A program made the position numbers and the translations under genes. Under the pieces are notes generated by a model that did no database searches, was not told the origin of the DNA, and saw only the letters and a list, made by a program, of their open reading frames with translations. Below, one piece after another: positions 1 through 7,866 of a stretch of DNA of 61,292 nucleotides (within the stretch, counting starts at the first letter, position 1; each line of letters opens with the position of its first letter). Origin of the DNA: Haliea sp. (GTDB taxonomy: Bacteria > Pseudomonadota > Gammaproteobacteria > Pseudomonadales > Halieaceae); NCBI GenBank assembly GCA_002862465.1, contig PKDD01000104.1, forward strand, positions 1 through 61,292, given 5' to 3'.

Positions 1-474
1 GGTGAAATGACTGCCAGATTTAGGCAGACCGCCTGGCGCCTTGCATCGATAGTCAGTAGCCAGACACCGTTGTCAGATGAGATCCGTAACGCCTGGCCGG
101 AGTTGCTAAAGATGGCACCATTCATCAAGCACATGCTATGCGATATTGACCAAACCGAATTACTATCCGATATGCAATTGCGGGTAGGAATGGAGTTGCT
201 GCGACACCTGCAAGAAGGGCCCTTCTTTGGCGGCCTAGAGCAGCCTTCACTGGTCGACTTCGCCATTTTCCCACAATTAGTGTTCAACCACATGGTGGGT
301 ATCGAGCAGGACTTAAAAATTGCCGAGATACCGGCTCTAAAGCAGTGGATGGATAAGCTGCAACCGTATTTACCAGAAAACCCTCTGCTAGTGCCCGACT
401 TTATGATTATTAGTCATTTACCGCCGACCCACGCTATTCGATCTAACGCGCGAACACTTGCACATGTTGTTTAA
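1..474 (+). CDS. Glutathione S-transferase-like protein, C-terminal part (5' end outside window)
   Basis: The frame is open from the window edge to the stop at 472-474, so this is probably the 3' part of a longer gene; an ATG at 7 exists but no upstream ribosome site can be judged. The visible ~155 residues are all helical in character and resemble the GST C-terminal domain, including the PSLVDFAIFPQL stretch (around residues 80-91), which fits the conserved 'D-x-A-x-x-P' helix cap of that fold. No thioredoxin-like N-terminal domain is visible, as expected if it lies upstream. Substrate cannot be told. The assignment is by fold pattern only. Confidence 0.55.
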   Translation, partial: GEMTARFRQTAWRLASIVSSQTPLSDEIRNAWPELLKMAPFIKHMLCDIDQTELLSDMQLRVGMELLRHLQEGPFFGGLEQPSLVDFAIFPQLVFNHMVGIEQDLKIAEIPALKQWMDKLQPYLPENPLLVPDFMIISHLPPTHAIRSNARTLAHVV

Positions 475-756
475 GAGCGGGCGGCTGTGATCATCAAACA
501 AGAAATGTTAGAGCAGCGGGAAAACGACTGCCAGCAATCCAGTTACAGTACCTGCCCATCAATATCAACGCCGAAGCGATGGGCATCATAGGGAACTAAC
601 GCTCGCGATTCTGCGTATCATCGCCATCCTTAAAGCCCTTGTTAATGACATAGACTGCATCAACCCCATCGATCGCTGCAACCCGTAACAATTTTGCGGC
701 TTTCCTAGCCCGATAAAATTTTAAAAGCTCTCAAATCTGTAACCTAACTGCGTCAA

Positions 757-1740
757 CTAAAGTTGAGTATATACTAAGGTCAGGCGCGTAAATTCGCCGT
801 CTAATCCATCATCGTTTCGCTTAATGGTCTCTCCATAAGTGAGCTTCAAACCCAGTGTCTTTGAGAACTGCAGGCCTACGGTAGCGGCCATATTCAGTGA
901 CCTCTGTAAATTATCGTTTGATTGCCCGTTGGTTTTCGTTTCACCTCCATAGCAATATATGCCGTCAATAGAGGCCCATACTGCTGGACTGAAATTGTGT
1001 GTGATATGCCCCTCCAACTTCATTAACGGTTTTTGGCTGATTTTATTCGCATTAAAAGGATCATCGTTTTCGCTGAAGAACGTTATGCTGGGCAGTAAAT
1101 CAAGCGTGGTTAAATTAGGATCCAGAAAACTTTCACCAAAACCAAAGGTAATCGGGCTCCCCAATTGCAGGGAGTAGCGATTGCCGCCTAAGTTTGCCGA
1201 TTTGTCCTCATTGTACTGACCCGTCGGCAAGGTCAGCCTGACTAAACCTCCTACCGCAAAATCTGGCTTATAGTCTCCATAGGTCGCCACGGTAAGCGGT
1301 GGCAAGTTGTATAGCCCAGCCGTGAGCAGCAACTGCGTATCCGCTATCCCCTCTGACTCTGTCCGTCTGTTAACCTGTGGCGCATTGTTCAACGATAATG
1401 TGGACGTTAAACGACCTGCAGGCTGCACCGCCGTGACTGAGACATAGCGATCCGCAATCGCCATGGTGCGTGTGTATTGGGCAACTAATAAATCTACATC
1501 TAAGTCAACGTTGGGCACGACTATGTCAGAGTTGAACATAGAATTTCCAGAAATCTGCATGCCATATACTGTAAACACATTCGTATTAATTGGCGGTGGA
1601 AAGTAAGCGCGTGGACCGTCGCCGATATCGGCAAGGATCTTTGGACTAAAAGTGCAAACAAAGTAAAAAAAAATGACCAGGCAGACCTTTTCCGGTCTCA
1701 AGGGCCAAGCACAGTGTTGCTTGAATTGGTAAACTCGCAT
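757..1740 (-). CDS. Outer-membrane channel of the MetA-pathway phenol degradation family (PF13557-like)
   Basis: A 327-residue protein starting at ATG 1740, preceded by AAGGA seven bases upstream. The N-terminus carries a long charged region followed by a hydrophobic signal segment (around residues 18-37, ending in an A-D site). The rest is rich in alternating polar/hydrophobic strands with Gly-Asn turns and ends in an aromatic-rich strand (LTLVYTQL), as in outer-membrane beta barrels. The motifs around GGLVRLTLPTGQY and LGGNRYSLQLGSP match the 'transporter' family named after phenol meta-cleavage clusters. Members sit in the outer membrane; the substrate is generally unknown. It stands alone, with no degradation operon beside it, so a role in aromatic uptake is not supported here. 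Confidence 0.65.
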   Translation of the reverse strand: MRVYQFKQHCAWPLRPEKVCLVIFFYFVCTFSPKILADIGDGPRAYFPPPINTNVFTVYGMQISGNSMFNSDIVVPNVDLDVDLLVAQYTRTMAIADRYVSVTAVQPAGRLTSTLSLNNAPQVNRRTESEGIADTQLLLTAGLYNLPPLTVATYGDYKPDFAVGGLVRLTLPTGQYNEDKSANLGGNRYSLQLGSPITFGFGESFLDPNLTTLDLLPSITFFSENDDPFNANKISQKPLMKLEGHITHNFSPAVWASIDGIYCYGGETKTNGQSNDNLQRSLNMAATVGLQFSKTLGLKLTYGETIKRNDDGLDGEFTRLTLVYTQL

Positions 1741-1812
1741 CTACACATCCTTAAAAAAGGCAATCGTTACTTGGTTTTTATTGCTTAGTCCTCATAACGA
1801 AGCAATAGTTAA

Positions 1813-2358
1813 TCACCTGTCCAATATTCCGGTGTCTTTACCGTTCATGCTCTCAGTATTGTTTTCTTTCCAATACTCAGATATGCCTGATTCGCCGTGC
1901 TTGTCGGCCCACTTAGTTAGGGTTGGTCTCTCTCCCTCTAACCTGAAGTAGGGCACAGCGTAACCGCAGGAGGTCTGCACTAACGCAATATCTAAAGAAA
2001 AAATCTGACGAGCTCCGGTGTAGGGAGGAAACTGCCCAGCTAATTCTTGCCAGCGCTTATCACGCGGATGCACCGCAGCCGCATGTCCGTAAAGGCGAAG
2101 AATTAGCGGCTGCTTTTCAAAAGAACAGAACATAATCGTCATCCTGTTGTTCTCCAGAACATGTGCGGCGGTCTCGTTGCCACTGCCAGTCAGGTTTAAC
2201 CACGCAACAGTAGAATCGTTAAGGATACGAAAACTGTCCATGCCTTTGGGCGACACATTAACAAAACCCTCTGCACCCGCCGTACCCACGAAGTACAGAT
2301 GCTGCTGCCGGATAAACACTTTATGGGAATGCCCAAGCTTTTCAAATTTTTCAGACAT
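1813..2358 (-). CDS. Pyridoxamine 5'-phosphate oxidase-family (FMN-binding split barrel) protein
   Basis: ATG at 2358 is chosen over an adjacent TTG because AGGAGA lies six bases ahead of it; this gives 181 residues. The region FVGTAGAEGFVNVSPKGMDS and the following strand pattern match the flavin-binding split-barrel fold of the PNPOx-like family, in which many members reduce or bind flavin or heme derivatives rather than oxidise pyridoxamine phosphate. The length and the C-terminal LTKWADKHGE segment match a conserved group commonly annotated as 'pyridoxamine 5'-phosphate oxidase family'. No pdx genes lie nearby, so a B6 role is not supported. It is separated by about 70 bp from the outer-membrane channel gene on the same strand. 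Confidence 0.75.
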   Translation of the reverse strand: MSEKFEKLGHSHKVFIRQQHLYFVGTAGAEGFVNVSPKGMDSFRILNDSTVAWLNLTGSGNETAAHVLENNRMTIMFCSFEKQPLILRLYGHAAAVHPRDKRWQELAGQFPPYTGARQIFSLDIALVQTSCGYAVPYFRLEGERPTLTKWADKHGESGISEYWKENNTESMNGKDTGILDR

Positions 2359-2992
2359 CAATTTCTCCTATACTGCAAGCAAACATCTTTTCTGCGACGA
2401 TATGCTATTCAAAATTCTACATTGACAGATATCAGCCCAGAGAGGCGAGACAAATAGATCGCCCAAAAAATATTCAATCCCGCGAGCCCACACAAGTTAT
2501 GCTCTATCGCACCTCGGCCAACATCAGCACAAAATCGCCAGTCCTCCCATCGTGCGGCGGAATATCACATGCCTCCATTGCACTAACATTCTTAAGACCA
2601 ACACACTGCCCGGCCTTATTTTTTTAAAATAATTATTTGACAACGAAGCTAGTATTGCACAATTGGCGCTCAACCTCGCCACGTATCATCACGTCGTGGC
2701 CTGTCTGTAAACATTGGTCGACGCACTGCCTTCCCAACTAACCAGTATCACCGAAGAGAGATATTTTCATGTCGATACAGCTCTTGAATATCACTTTGAC
2801 GTTAGCAGCATACCATAATGGGCTGCACCATAAGCGCAGTATACGACTTGACGAAAAATCGTAGCGCTATAGTGTCGTAATCACTTGGTACCGAATTTAG
2901 TGCCCTCTGCTTTTGCGCAGACAAAACGTCCATTTTACAGTAGTATGCCTGCTCTTCACTGCAACATCGAAAGCCAAACTAGGAGAGACCCC
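2359..2992. other. Intergenic region, 634 bp, divergent between PNPOx-like gene and alkylsulfatase
   Basis: No convincing gene. The stretch must hold the promoters of the two divergent genes. A TTGACA hexamer lies at about 2637-2642 without a good -10 partner. A nested inverted repeat is visible near 2847-2880: outer arms TACGAC and GTCGTA with inner arms ACGA and TCGT. This could be an RNA hairpin or an operator; there is no T-run, so it is not a terminator. Confidence 0.4.
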
Positions 2993-4975
2993 ATGACTCA
3001 GTTATTAAGATTTCATAAGGGGTTTCTGGTTTTGCCTTTAGTCGCCTTGCTATTGGCGTGCGAGGCGAAAAAATCTATGGATACTACAATAGGATCTCAA
3101 GGAAATACGCCTGCAACTAATGCCACGATTGCCACGAATAATGAAGTCCTTGAAGAGTTAGATTTCGACGATCGGAAGGACTTCGAAGATGCAAAGCGAG
3201 GTCTCATCGCATCACCAATAGCGCTTGAGACACCCGGGCCCGACAACGCCGTGGTCTGGGATATGCCTTCCTACAATTTTATACAAGGGGATGCGCCGGA
3301 TACTGTTAATCCTAGCCTGTGGCGGCAGGCAACACTGAATAATAATCACGGGCTGTTTGAGGTTACTAACGGCGTATACCAATTACGTGGTTTCGATCTC
3401 TCTAATATGACCATCATAGAGGGACAAACCGGGTGGATCATAGTGGATCCTCTCACTTCCAAAGAAACTGCCGCAGCCGCAATTGCTTTTGCCCGGGAGC
3501 ACCTAGGAAACCAGCCCGTTTCAGCAGTCATTTTTACTCACTCTCACATAGACCACTTCGGCGGGGTACTGTCGGTTCTAGACGCGGGAAATGACATAGA
3601 AATTTTTGCTCCCGCAGGCTTTATGGAGGAGGCTACCAGCGAAAACGTTATCGCGGGCAGTACCATGAGCCGGCGCTCTATGTACATGTACGGCAGCCAA
3701 CTAGAGCGCTCTGAACAAGGCCACATTGGCTCTGGATTAGGGAAAGGCCCTGCCTTTGGCAGCCCAGGCATAGCTGAGCCTACGCATATTATTGATACCA
3801 CAGGAGAGTCGATCGTCATTGACGGAGTTGAGTTCATTTTCCAAAATGCGGCAGGCTCCGAGGCGCCGGCTGAACTGACATTTTATCTGCCGAAATTGAA
3901 AGCCTTCTGCGGCGCTGAAGTGGTATCTCGTAACATGCATAATCTCTATACTTTGCGTGGCGCCAAAGTGCGTGATGCTCGAAAGTGGAGCCACTATATC
4001 AACGAAGCCATCGAATTATTTCCGGATACGGAAGTGTATTTCGCGAGTCATCACTGGCCGCTATGGGGCAATGAGGAAATCGTCGATTTTTTAAAAAAGC
4101 AGCGCGATATGTACCGATACATTCACGATCAGACGTTACGCCTTGCTGCCAACGGTCACACGCCGAGAGAGATCGCCGATTTATTGGAAATGCCCGACAG
4201 TTTGCGGAGTAACTTTTCCAATCGCGGCTACTATGGCACGTTAAAGCACAACGCAAAAGCCGTATATCAGATGTATTTTGGCTGGTATGACGGCAACCCC
4301 GCCAACCTCGATCCTTTGCCAGCACAAATGTCAGCAGAGCGCTATGTGGCCATGATGGGCGGCAGTGACGCCATCATGATTGAGGCCAGAAAAGACTTCG
4401 CCAAGGGTGAATATCGTTGGGTCGCGGAGTTACTCAACCATCTAGTGTTTGCAGAACCGGACCATGAAGCGGCCAAGGATTTGTTGGCACAAACGTATGA
4501 TCAGATGGCCTACATGGCTGAGTCAGGGCCCTGGCGTGATGTCTATCTAACCGGTGCCCTAGAACTGCGCCAGGGAACTCCAACTGAAGGCCTTGACCTC
4601 TCTAACGCTATTGACCTGATAGACCAGACTCCTGTCGATCAATTTTTTGAGGCTATGGCAGTGATGCTTAACGGCCCTAGGGCAAACGGCAAAACCTTCG
4701 TTTTAAATATTAACTTTACCGACCTGAACGAGAACTATGTCTTAGAGTTGGAAAATGCGGTCCTCCATCAGCGCAAGGGTAGTCTTTCACCCGATGCGGA
4801 CGCTACTATTCACATAACACATCCACTCTTTGTAAAGATGCTGACGGGTGGCGCAGGTCCAAGCGAGGTTTTGTTTTCAGACGAAATCTCTATTGAGGGT
4901 AGCAAACTGGGGCTAGCAAAGTTCTTCGCTTTGCTAGATCAACCACCCACCTCATTTAATATTGTAACACCTTAG
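2993..4975 (+). CDS. SdsA1-type alkyl/aryl sulfatase, metallo-beta-lactamase fold lipoprotein
   Basis: The start at ATG 2993 is preceded by AGGAGAG at 2981-2987 and begins a lipoprotein signal peptide with lipobox LLLAC, so the 660-residue product should be membrane-anchored, probably periplasm-facing. Residues 182-188 (THSHIDH) are the zinc-binding motif of the metallo-beta-lactamase fold; a second histidine site is in SHHWPLWG. The dimerisation segment contains GWYDGNPANLDPLP, a hallmark of the SdsA1/YjcS family, and the C-terminal ~120 residues form an SCP2-like domain. The family cleaves primary alkyl sulfates such as dodecyl sulfate to alcohol plus sulfate. The lipoprotein anchor is a departure from secreted SdsA1. 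No regulator is adjacent. Confidence 0.9.
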   Translation: MTQLLRFHKGFLVLPLVALLLACEAKKSMDTTIGSQGNTPATNATIATNNEVLEELDFDDRKDFEDAKRGLIASPIALETPGPDNAVVWDMPSYNFIQGDAPDTVNPSLWRQATLNNNHGLFEVTNGVYQLRGFDLSNMTIIEGQTGWIIVDPLTSKETAAAAIAFAREHLGNQPVSAVIFTHSHIDHFGGVLSVLDAGNDIEIFAPAGFMEEATSENVIAGSTMSRRSMYMYGSQLERSEQGHIGSGLGKGPAFGSPGIAEPTHIIDTTGESIVIDGVEFIFQNAAGSEAPAELTFYLPKLKAFCGAEVVSRNMHNLYTLRGAKVRDARKWSHYINEAIELFPDTEVYFASHHWPLWGNEEIVDFLKKQRDMYRYIHDQTLRLAANGHTPREIADLLEMPDSLRSNFSNRGYYGTLKHNAKAVYQMYFGWYDGNPANLDPLPAQMSAERYVAMMGGSDAIMIEARKDFAKGEYRWVAELLNHLVFAEPDHEAAKDLLAQTYDQMAYMAESGPWRDVYLTGALELRQGTPTEGLDLSNAIDLIDQTPVDQFFEAMAVMLNGPRANGKTFVLNINFTDLNENYVLELENAVLHQRKGSLSPDADATIHITHPLFVKMLTGGAGPSEVLFSDEISIEGSKLGLAKFFALLDQPPTSFNIVTP

Positions 4976-5072
4976 TTACAGCATCTAGAGTTGAATAGCA
5001 CGTTCATGGGAAACGCTGAACCGTGTTCGATCAAAAAAATCCGTGCTAAAAAGTCGAAACCTATGAACCATA

Positions 5073-5495
5073 TTATGGATCACAATGTGTAAATTCCGGA
5101 TCATTTTCCACCAAAATAGTATTGGGTATCGAGTTTTCTCCCACGTAAAACACAACAGCCTCAGCCGGCCCCCCAATGGCCGTTGCGCGGTGGACAGTCC
5201 CCAAAACCTCGACCACCGCGTCGCCTTCATTAAATGTCGCCTTCTTTCCTGTTTTTGTTTCGACCTCAAGACTCCCTTGGAGAATATAGCCTAGCGTCGG
5301 AACGGGATGGCAGTGGAAATCCGTGACTTCCCCCTCCCTGACTTTGAGTATTACCGACGTTATTTTAGGCTTACCTCTCGGATAAACAATCGCGCCTCCT
5401 TCCCATGTGGTTGATGACTCTAAAATAATCTGAGCATGCGCAGAACTATTAAACGCACTTAGCAACAATAACGCGATTATGCCGTGCATCCTCAT
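5073..5495 (-). CDS. Exported cupin-domain protein
   Basis: ATG 5495 is preferred (GAGG six bases upstream) over a TTG one codon earlier; another in-frame ATG is at 5489. The product is about 140 residues with an N-terminal signal peptide ending AHA (cleavage near residue 21), so it is periplasmic. The remainder is a single small beta-barrel cupin: motif 1 is in the DFHCHPVPTLGYILQGSLEV stretch, with metal-ligand histidines and the G-x-I-x-x-G turn, and motif 2 lies in GDAVVEVLGTVH. Function is unknown; exported single-domain cupins are often described as quercetinase-like or binding proteins. It is convergent with the alkylsulfatase gene, with a 97-bp gap. Confidence 0.75.
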   Translation of the reverse strand: MRMHGIIALLLLSAFNSSAHAQIILESSTTWEGGAIVYPRGKPKITSVILKVREGEVTDFHCHPVPTLGYILQGSLEVETKTGKKATFNEGDAVVEVLGTVHRATAIGGPAEAVVFYVGENSIPNTILVENDPEFTHCDP

Positions 5496-5658
5496 CAACT
5501 ACCTCTTGGTGCAATTTAATACTGTCCAGAAAGAAAATTCGCCCTTGCGAGCAAAATCTCCGAATACTTTACACTGTATCCGCCGATGATTCCGCACAGC
5601 AGGTCATAACAGCGCGTATTAAGCTGTATCCTCAAAACGTCTTAATTACATTATACAC

Positions 5659-5907
5659 TTATGGCGGGCGATACTCTGCTCTCTTCACTCGAACCTTGCT
5701 GCTTCCGATACTCTTGTTGTTAATGGCCTTCATAGCAACTTTTGCTTGTCCTGCCTTTGGCATCTGTACAAAACAAAAACCCTTCGACACTCCCAAAGCT
5801 TTATCCATAACAAGATCACAGGATTGAACAGTTCCAAACTCTTCAAAAATTGTTTTTATTTCAGCTTCGGTGATACTGCGGTCAAGGTTTCTAATTATTA
5901 GTTTCAT
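5659..5907 (-). CDS. Small RNA-recognition-motif (RRM) protein
   Basis: An 82-residue single-domain RRM protein. RNP-2 (LIIRNL, residues 3-8) and RNP-1 (KGFCFVQM, about residues 42-49) are both intact with the aromatic residues that stack on RNA bases. The layout beta-alpha-beta-beta-alpha-beta fills the whole protein. Such stand-alone RRM proteins are widespread in marine gammaproteobacteria and cyanobacteria, where several are cold-induced; the role here is inferred only. The start ATG 5907 is preceded by AAGGT. It is monocistronic. Confidence 0.88.
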   Translation of the reverse strand: MKLIIRNLDRSITEAEIKTIFEEFGTVQSCDLVMDKALGVSKGFCFVQMPKAGQAKVAMKAINNKSIGSSKVRVKRAEYRPP

Positions 5908-6051
5908 AAAAACCTTATCTCTACACGCGTCTTATCAACATCAACCATTTAAACTTAAAGTACCGCAGATATCGCTCTTAACAAGTACAGCCTCATGTGC
6001 CCAACGCAGCGATACTGCCATAAGCGAATAAATCATCGAGGTCAGCCCCTA

Positions 6052-6249
6052 TTACACCGCCTCATTTTCATCATACACCGCGACAGAAAGATGACCCATG
6101 CTATCAACAAGCACACAAAACACGATTGGCCTGCAGCATACTTGGCAATCTTCAATGTACTGGTGACCAGCCTCTTGATGGTCTATCAGGACACTGATCG
6201 ATTCTCCGCAGTAAGGGCAACCTACAACTTGTTCTATCAGAGATTCCAT
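6052..6249 (-). CDS. CPXCG-motif cysteine-rich small protein
   Basis: A 65-residue protein (ATG 6249; a TTG codon directly before it could also be used). It shows two paired cysteine motifs, CPYCG near the N-terminus and CQVCCRPI in the middle, then a short acidic tail. This spacing matches the CPXCG family of conserved small proteins, presumably binding zinc as a ribbon. Function is unknown. The ribosome site is weak. It is transcribed in the same direction as the VOC and lipoprotein genes upstream, with a 92-bp gap. Confidence 0.75.
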   Translation of the reverse strand: MESLIEQVVGCPYCGESISVLIDHQEAGHQYIEDCQVCCRPIVFCVLVDSMGHLSVAVYDENEAV

Positions 6250-6341
6250 CAATCAAAAGCCATCGCTCTGTCGTGCTGCAGCATAGAATTCAGTGGCACT
6301 CTCATTAGCATTAGACTGATTCAAAGTTTAGCGCTCAAAAA

Positions 6342-6752
6342 CTATAACGCTGCACCGGGGCCTAAAGGTTGTCCATAGCTAAATTCTATGAAATTACCAT
6401 CAGGGTCTCGAATACCACAATAATAGCCGACAGGATACGGCTCTTGTCTGGGTGCCCACTCTAAAATTCCTGCTATTTTTGCTCGCTCAGCAACAGCATC
6501 TACGGCACCTCGAGTCGCCATGGCAAATCCAAGATGAGAAAAATCCTCAGCCGATTGTACTCTTTCGACGCCACCTGGTATCAGCACTAATATAAAATTT
6601 TTTTCTTTTTCCTTCTCGCCAAGCCACACCACACGCTTACTACCCGAAACCCGATCATGAACCAACTGCATGTCAGCATACGACATGTAAAAATCTACGC
6701 ACGCATCCAAATCTCTCACATGCAATGCAAGGTGTGTCAGTGAAACTGTCAC
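6342..6752 (-). CDS. VOC-superfamily (glyoxalase/bleomycin-resistance-like) protein
   Basis: A 136-residue protein starting at GTG 6752. It carries one VOC module: LTHLALHVRDLD at the N-terminus (histidine ligand), SHLGFA in the middle (second histidine) and DPDGNFIEFSYG at the C-terminus (glutamate ligand). Together these are the metal-binding set of glyoxalase-type enzymes. The substrate is unknown. Its GTG lies only three bases after the TAA of the small lipoprotein gene, and AAGG inside that gene's end serves as the ribosome site, so translation is probably coupled. The start is supported by the conserved T-H-L-A-L opening. Confidence 0.82.
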   Translation of the reverse strand: MTVSLTHLALHVRDLDACVDFYMSYADMQLVHDRVSGSKRVVWLGEKEKEKNFILVLIPGGVERVQSAEDFSHLGFAMATRGAVDAVAERAKIAGILEWAPRQEPYPVGYYCGIRDPDGNFIEFSYGQPLGPGAAL

Positions 6753-6755
6753 CCC

Positions 6756-7001
6756 TTAACCCTTACAGTATTCGTCGAACTGCTCAGCATTATTGTCAAA
6801 GCCTTCGCTTTCAGCTAGCTCCCATGGCCGTTCACATTTTCTAGACCGGTCGCACCACAAATAACCCGCCGAACCAATGCAGCCATGGACATCCGTATCT
6901 GAGCCCAACATATTGTTACTGTCAGAGTTGACGGTGTCACTTACAGAGCACCCACTGAGGCAAGCAACCAAAACAATATAAGGCAGATATATTTTTTCCA
7001 T
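6756..7001 (-). CDS. Small cysteine-rich lipoprotein with SAGYxWC...KC.RPWE motif
   Basis: The start ATG 7001 is chosen because GAGAGG lies six bases upstream and it opens a lipoprotein signal (hydrophobic run, then LSGC); longer in-frame starts up to 7163 lack both. The product is 81 residues. After the lipobox there is a linker and then a compact motif, CIGSAGYLWCDRSRKCERPW, with a final Cys near the C-terminus, giving four mature-domain cysteines that may form two disulfides. Similar short motifs occur in many hypothetical bacterial lipoproteins; no function is known to me. It is coupled to the VOC gene downstream (3-bp gap). Confidence 0.65.
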   Translation of the reverse strand: MEKIYLPYIVLVACLSGCSVSDTVNSDSNNMLGSDTDVHGCIGSAGYLWCDRSRKCERPWELAESEGFDNNAEQFDEYCKG

Positions 7002-7418
7002 TACAGGCCTCTCACTTATCAAAAGTGTAACATCTAGAACCGTTGAACCTAACGCGCGCTCCTGTATCTTATCATTTAACGCGTGAGGTTTCATATTCCG
7101 GCGTCGAAAACCACCGTCACTAATGCTGCTCGCTCCCGACCAAAGGTTTTGCCTAGAGATCACGTATTGACTGACAAGAAATTTATTTACTGTAAGGCTG
7201 AAATCGACACGAACAATGCGCCAACCTGGAAGATAATCACCGATTCAACGATAAAAAAACTCGATAATTTCGCGGAATAACGAATAGTATGGCCAAGTTT
7301 CAGCCTAAGTCATACAATAGCGATCCACGCCAATAGAAGCCCAGTAAGCAAAAGGTGCTTTAATGGTTGGCCCAAATGAACACAGCGAGACAATCCTACA
7401 GGCAAGGAGGAGAGCCCA
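7002..7418. other. Intergenic region, 417 bp, divergent
   Basis: It lies between the lipoprotein gene (minus) and the cupin gene (plus) and must hold both promoters. A 65-codon open frame on the plus strand (7083-7280) has no ribosome site and no recognisable composition, so it is not called. I see no terminator or clear operator. Confidence 0.4.
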
Positions 7419-7805
7419 ATGTTCCGATGCGTGAGAATATGGACTGACAACAATGAGAACTCACAGTTTGAAGAGGGCATGATTGACCTCGGTCCCGCGA
7501 CTGGCGGCGATCTTTTCAGTGACGACTCGCTGGTTACAACGACGTCTTTTCGTGAGACAAAACCCGGAGGCACGCTTGCATGGCATACGGCCCCGGTGCG
7601 GCAGCTTGTTATAACGCTTAGCGGAACCTTAGACTTCGAGACACGAGAGGGACAGCATTTTCAACTCGCGCCTGGCGATATACTGCTAGCAGAGGATACT
7701 GTCGGCGGCGGTCATTCTTGGAGAATCGTCGACGATCAACCTTGGCGCCGTGTTTATATCGTGCTGGCGCCAGATGCCCGTGTACCCTTTAAGCCTTTGA
7801 AATGA
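7419..7805 (+). CDS. Cytoplasmic cupin-domain protein
   Basis: A 128-residue protein with a strong ribosome site (AAGGAGGAGAG just before ATG 7419). It is a single cupin barrel: ETKPGGTLAWHTAPVRQL carries one metal-site histidine, LSGTLDFETREG the turn, and LAPGDILLAEDTVGGGH motif 2 with its histidine. No signal peptide is present, so it is cytosolic, unlike the cupin at 5073-5495. The pattern is typical of small cupins annotated as 'cupin domain protein'; the substrate is unknown. It ends 61 bp before mqo on the same strand and could be co-transcribed with it. Confidence 0.8.
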   Translation: MFRCVRIWTDNNENSQFEEGMIDLGPATGGDLFSDDSLVTTTSFRETKPGGTLAWHTAPVRQLVITLSGTLDFETREGQHFQLAPGDILLAEDTVGGGHSWRIVDDQPWRRVYIVLAPDARVPFKPLK

Positions 7806-7866
7806 CTCTGTAGATTTTATACGATTCAAACAATTCACATTATGAGAGCACTAGGGAGAAAGGCTA

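Noticed and set aside
475-756. Minus-strand reading LLRVAAIDGVDAVYVINKGF in the gap after the GST-like gene
   Set aside because: Preceded by a stop, no start codon other than TTG, and too short to support a gene; possible remnant only.
7083-7280. 65-codon plus-strand frame in the lipoprotein/cupin gap
   Set aside because: No ribosome site, no recognisable composition, and it covers the promoter region of the minus-strand gene.
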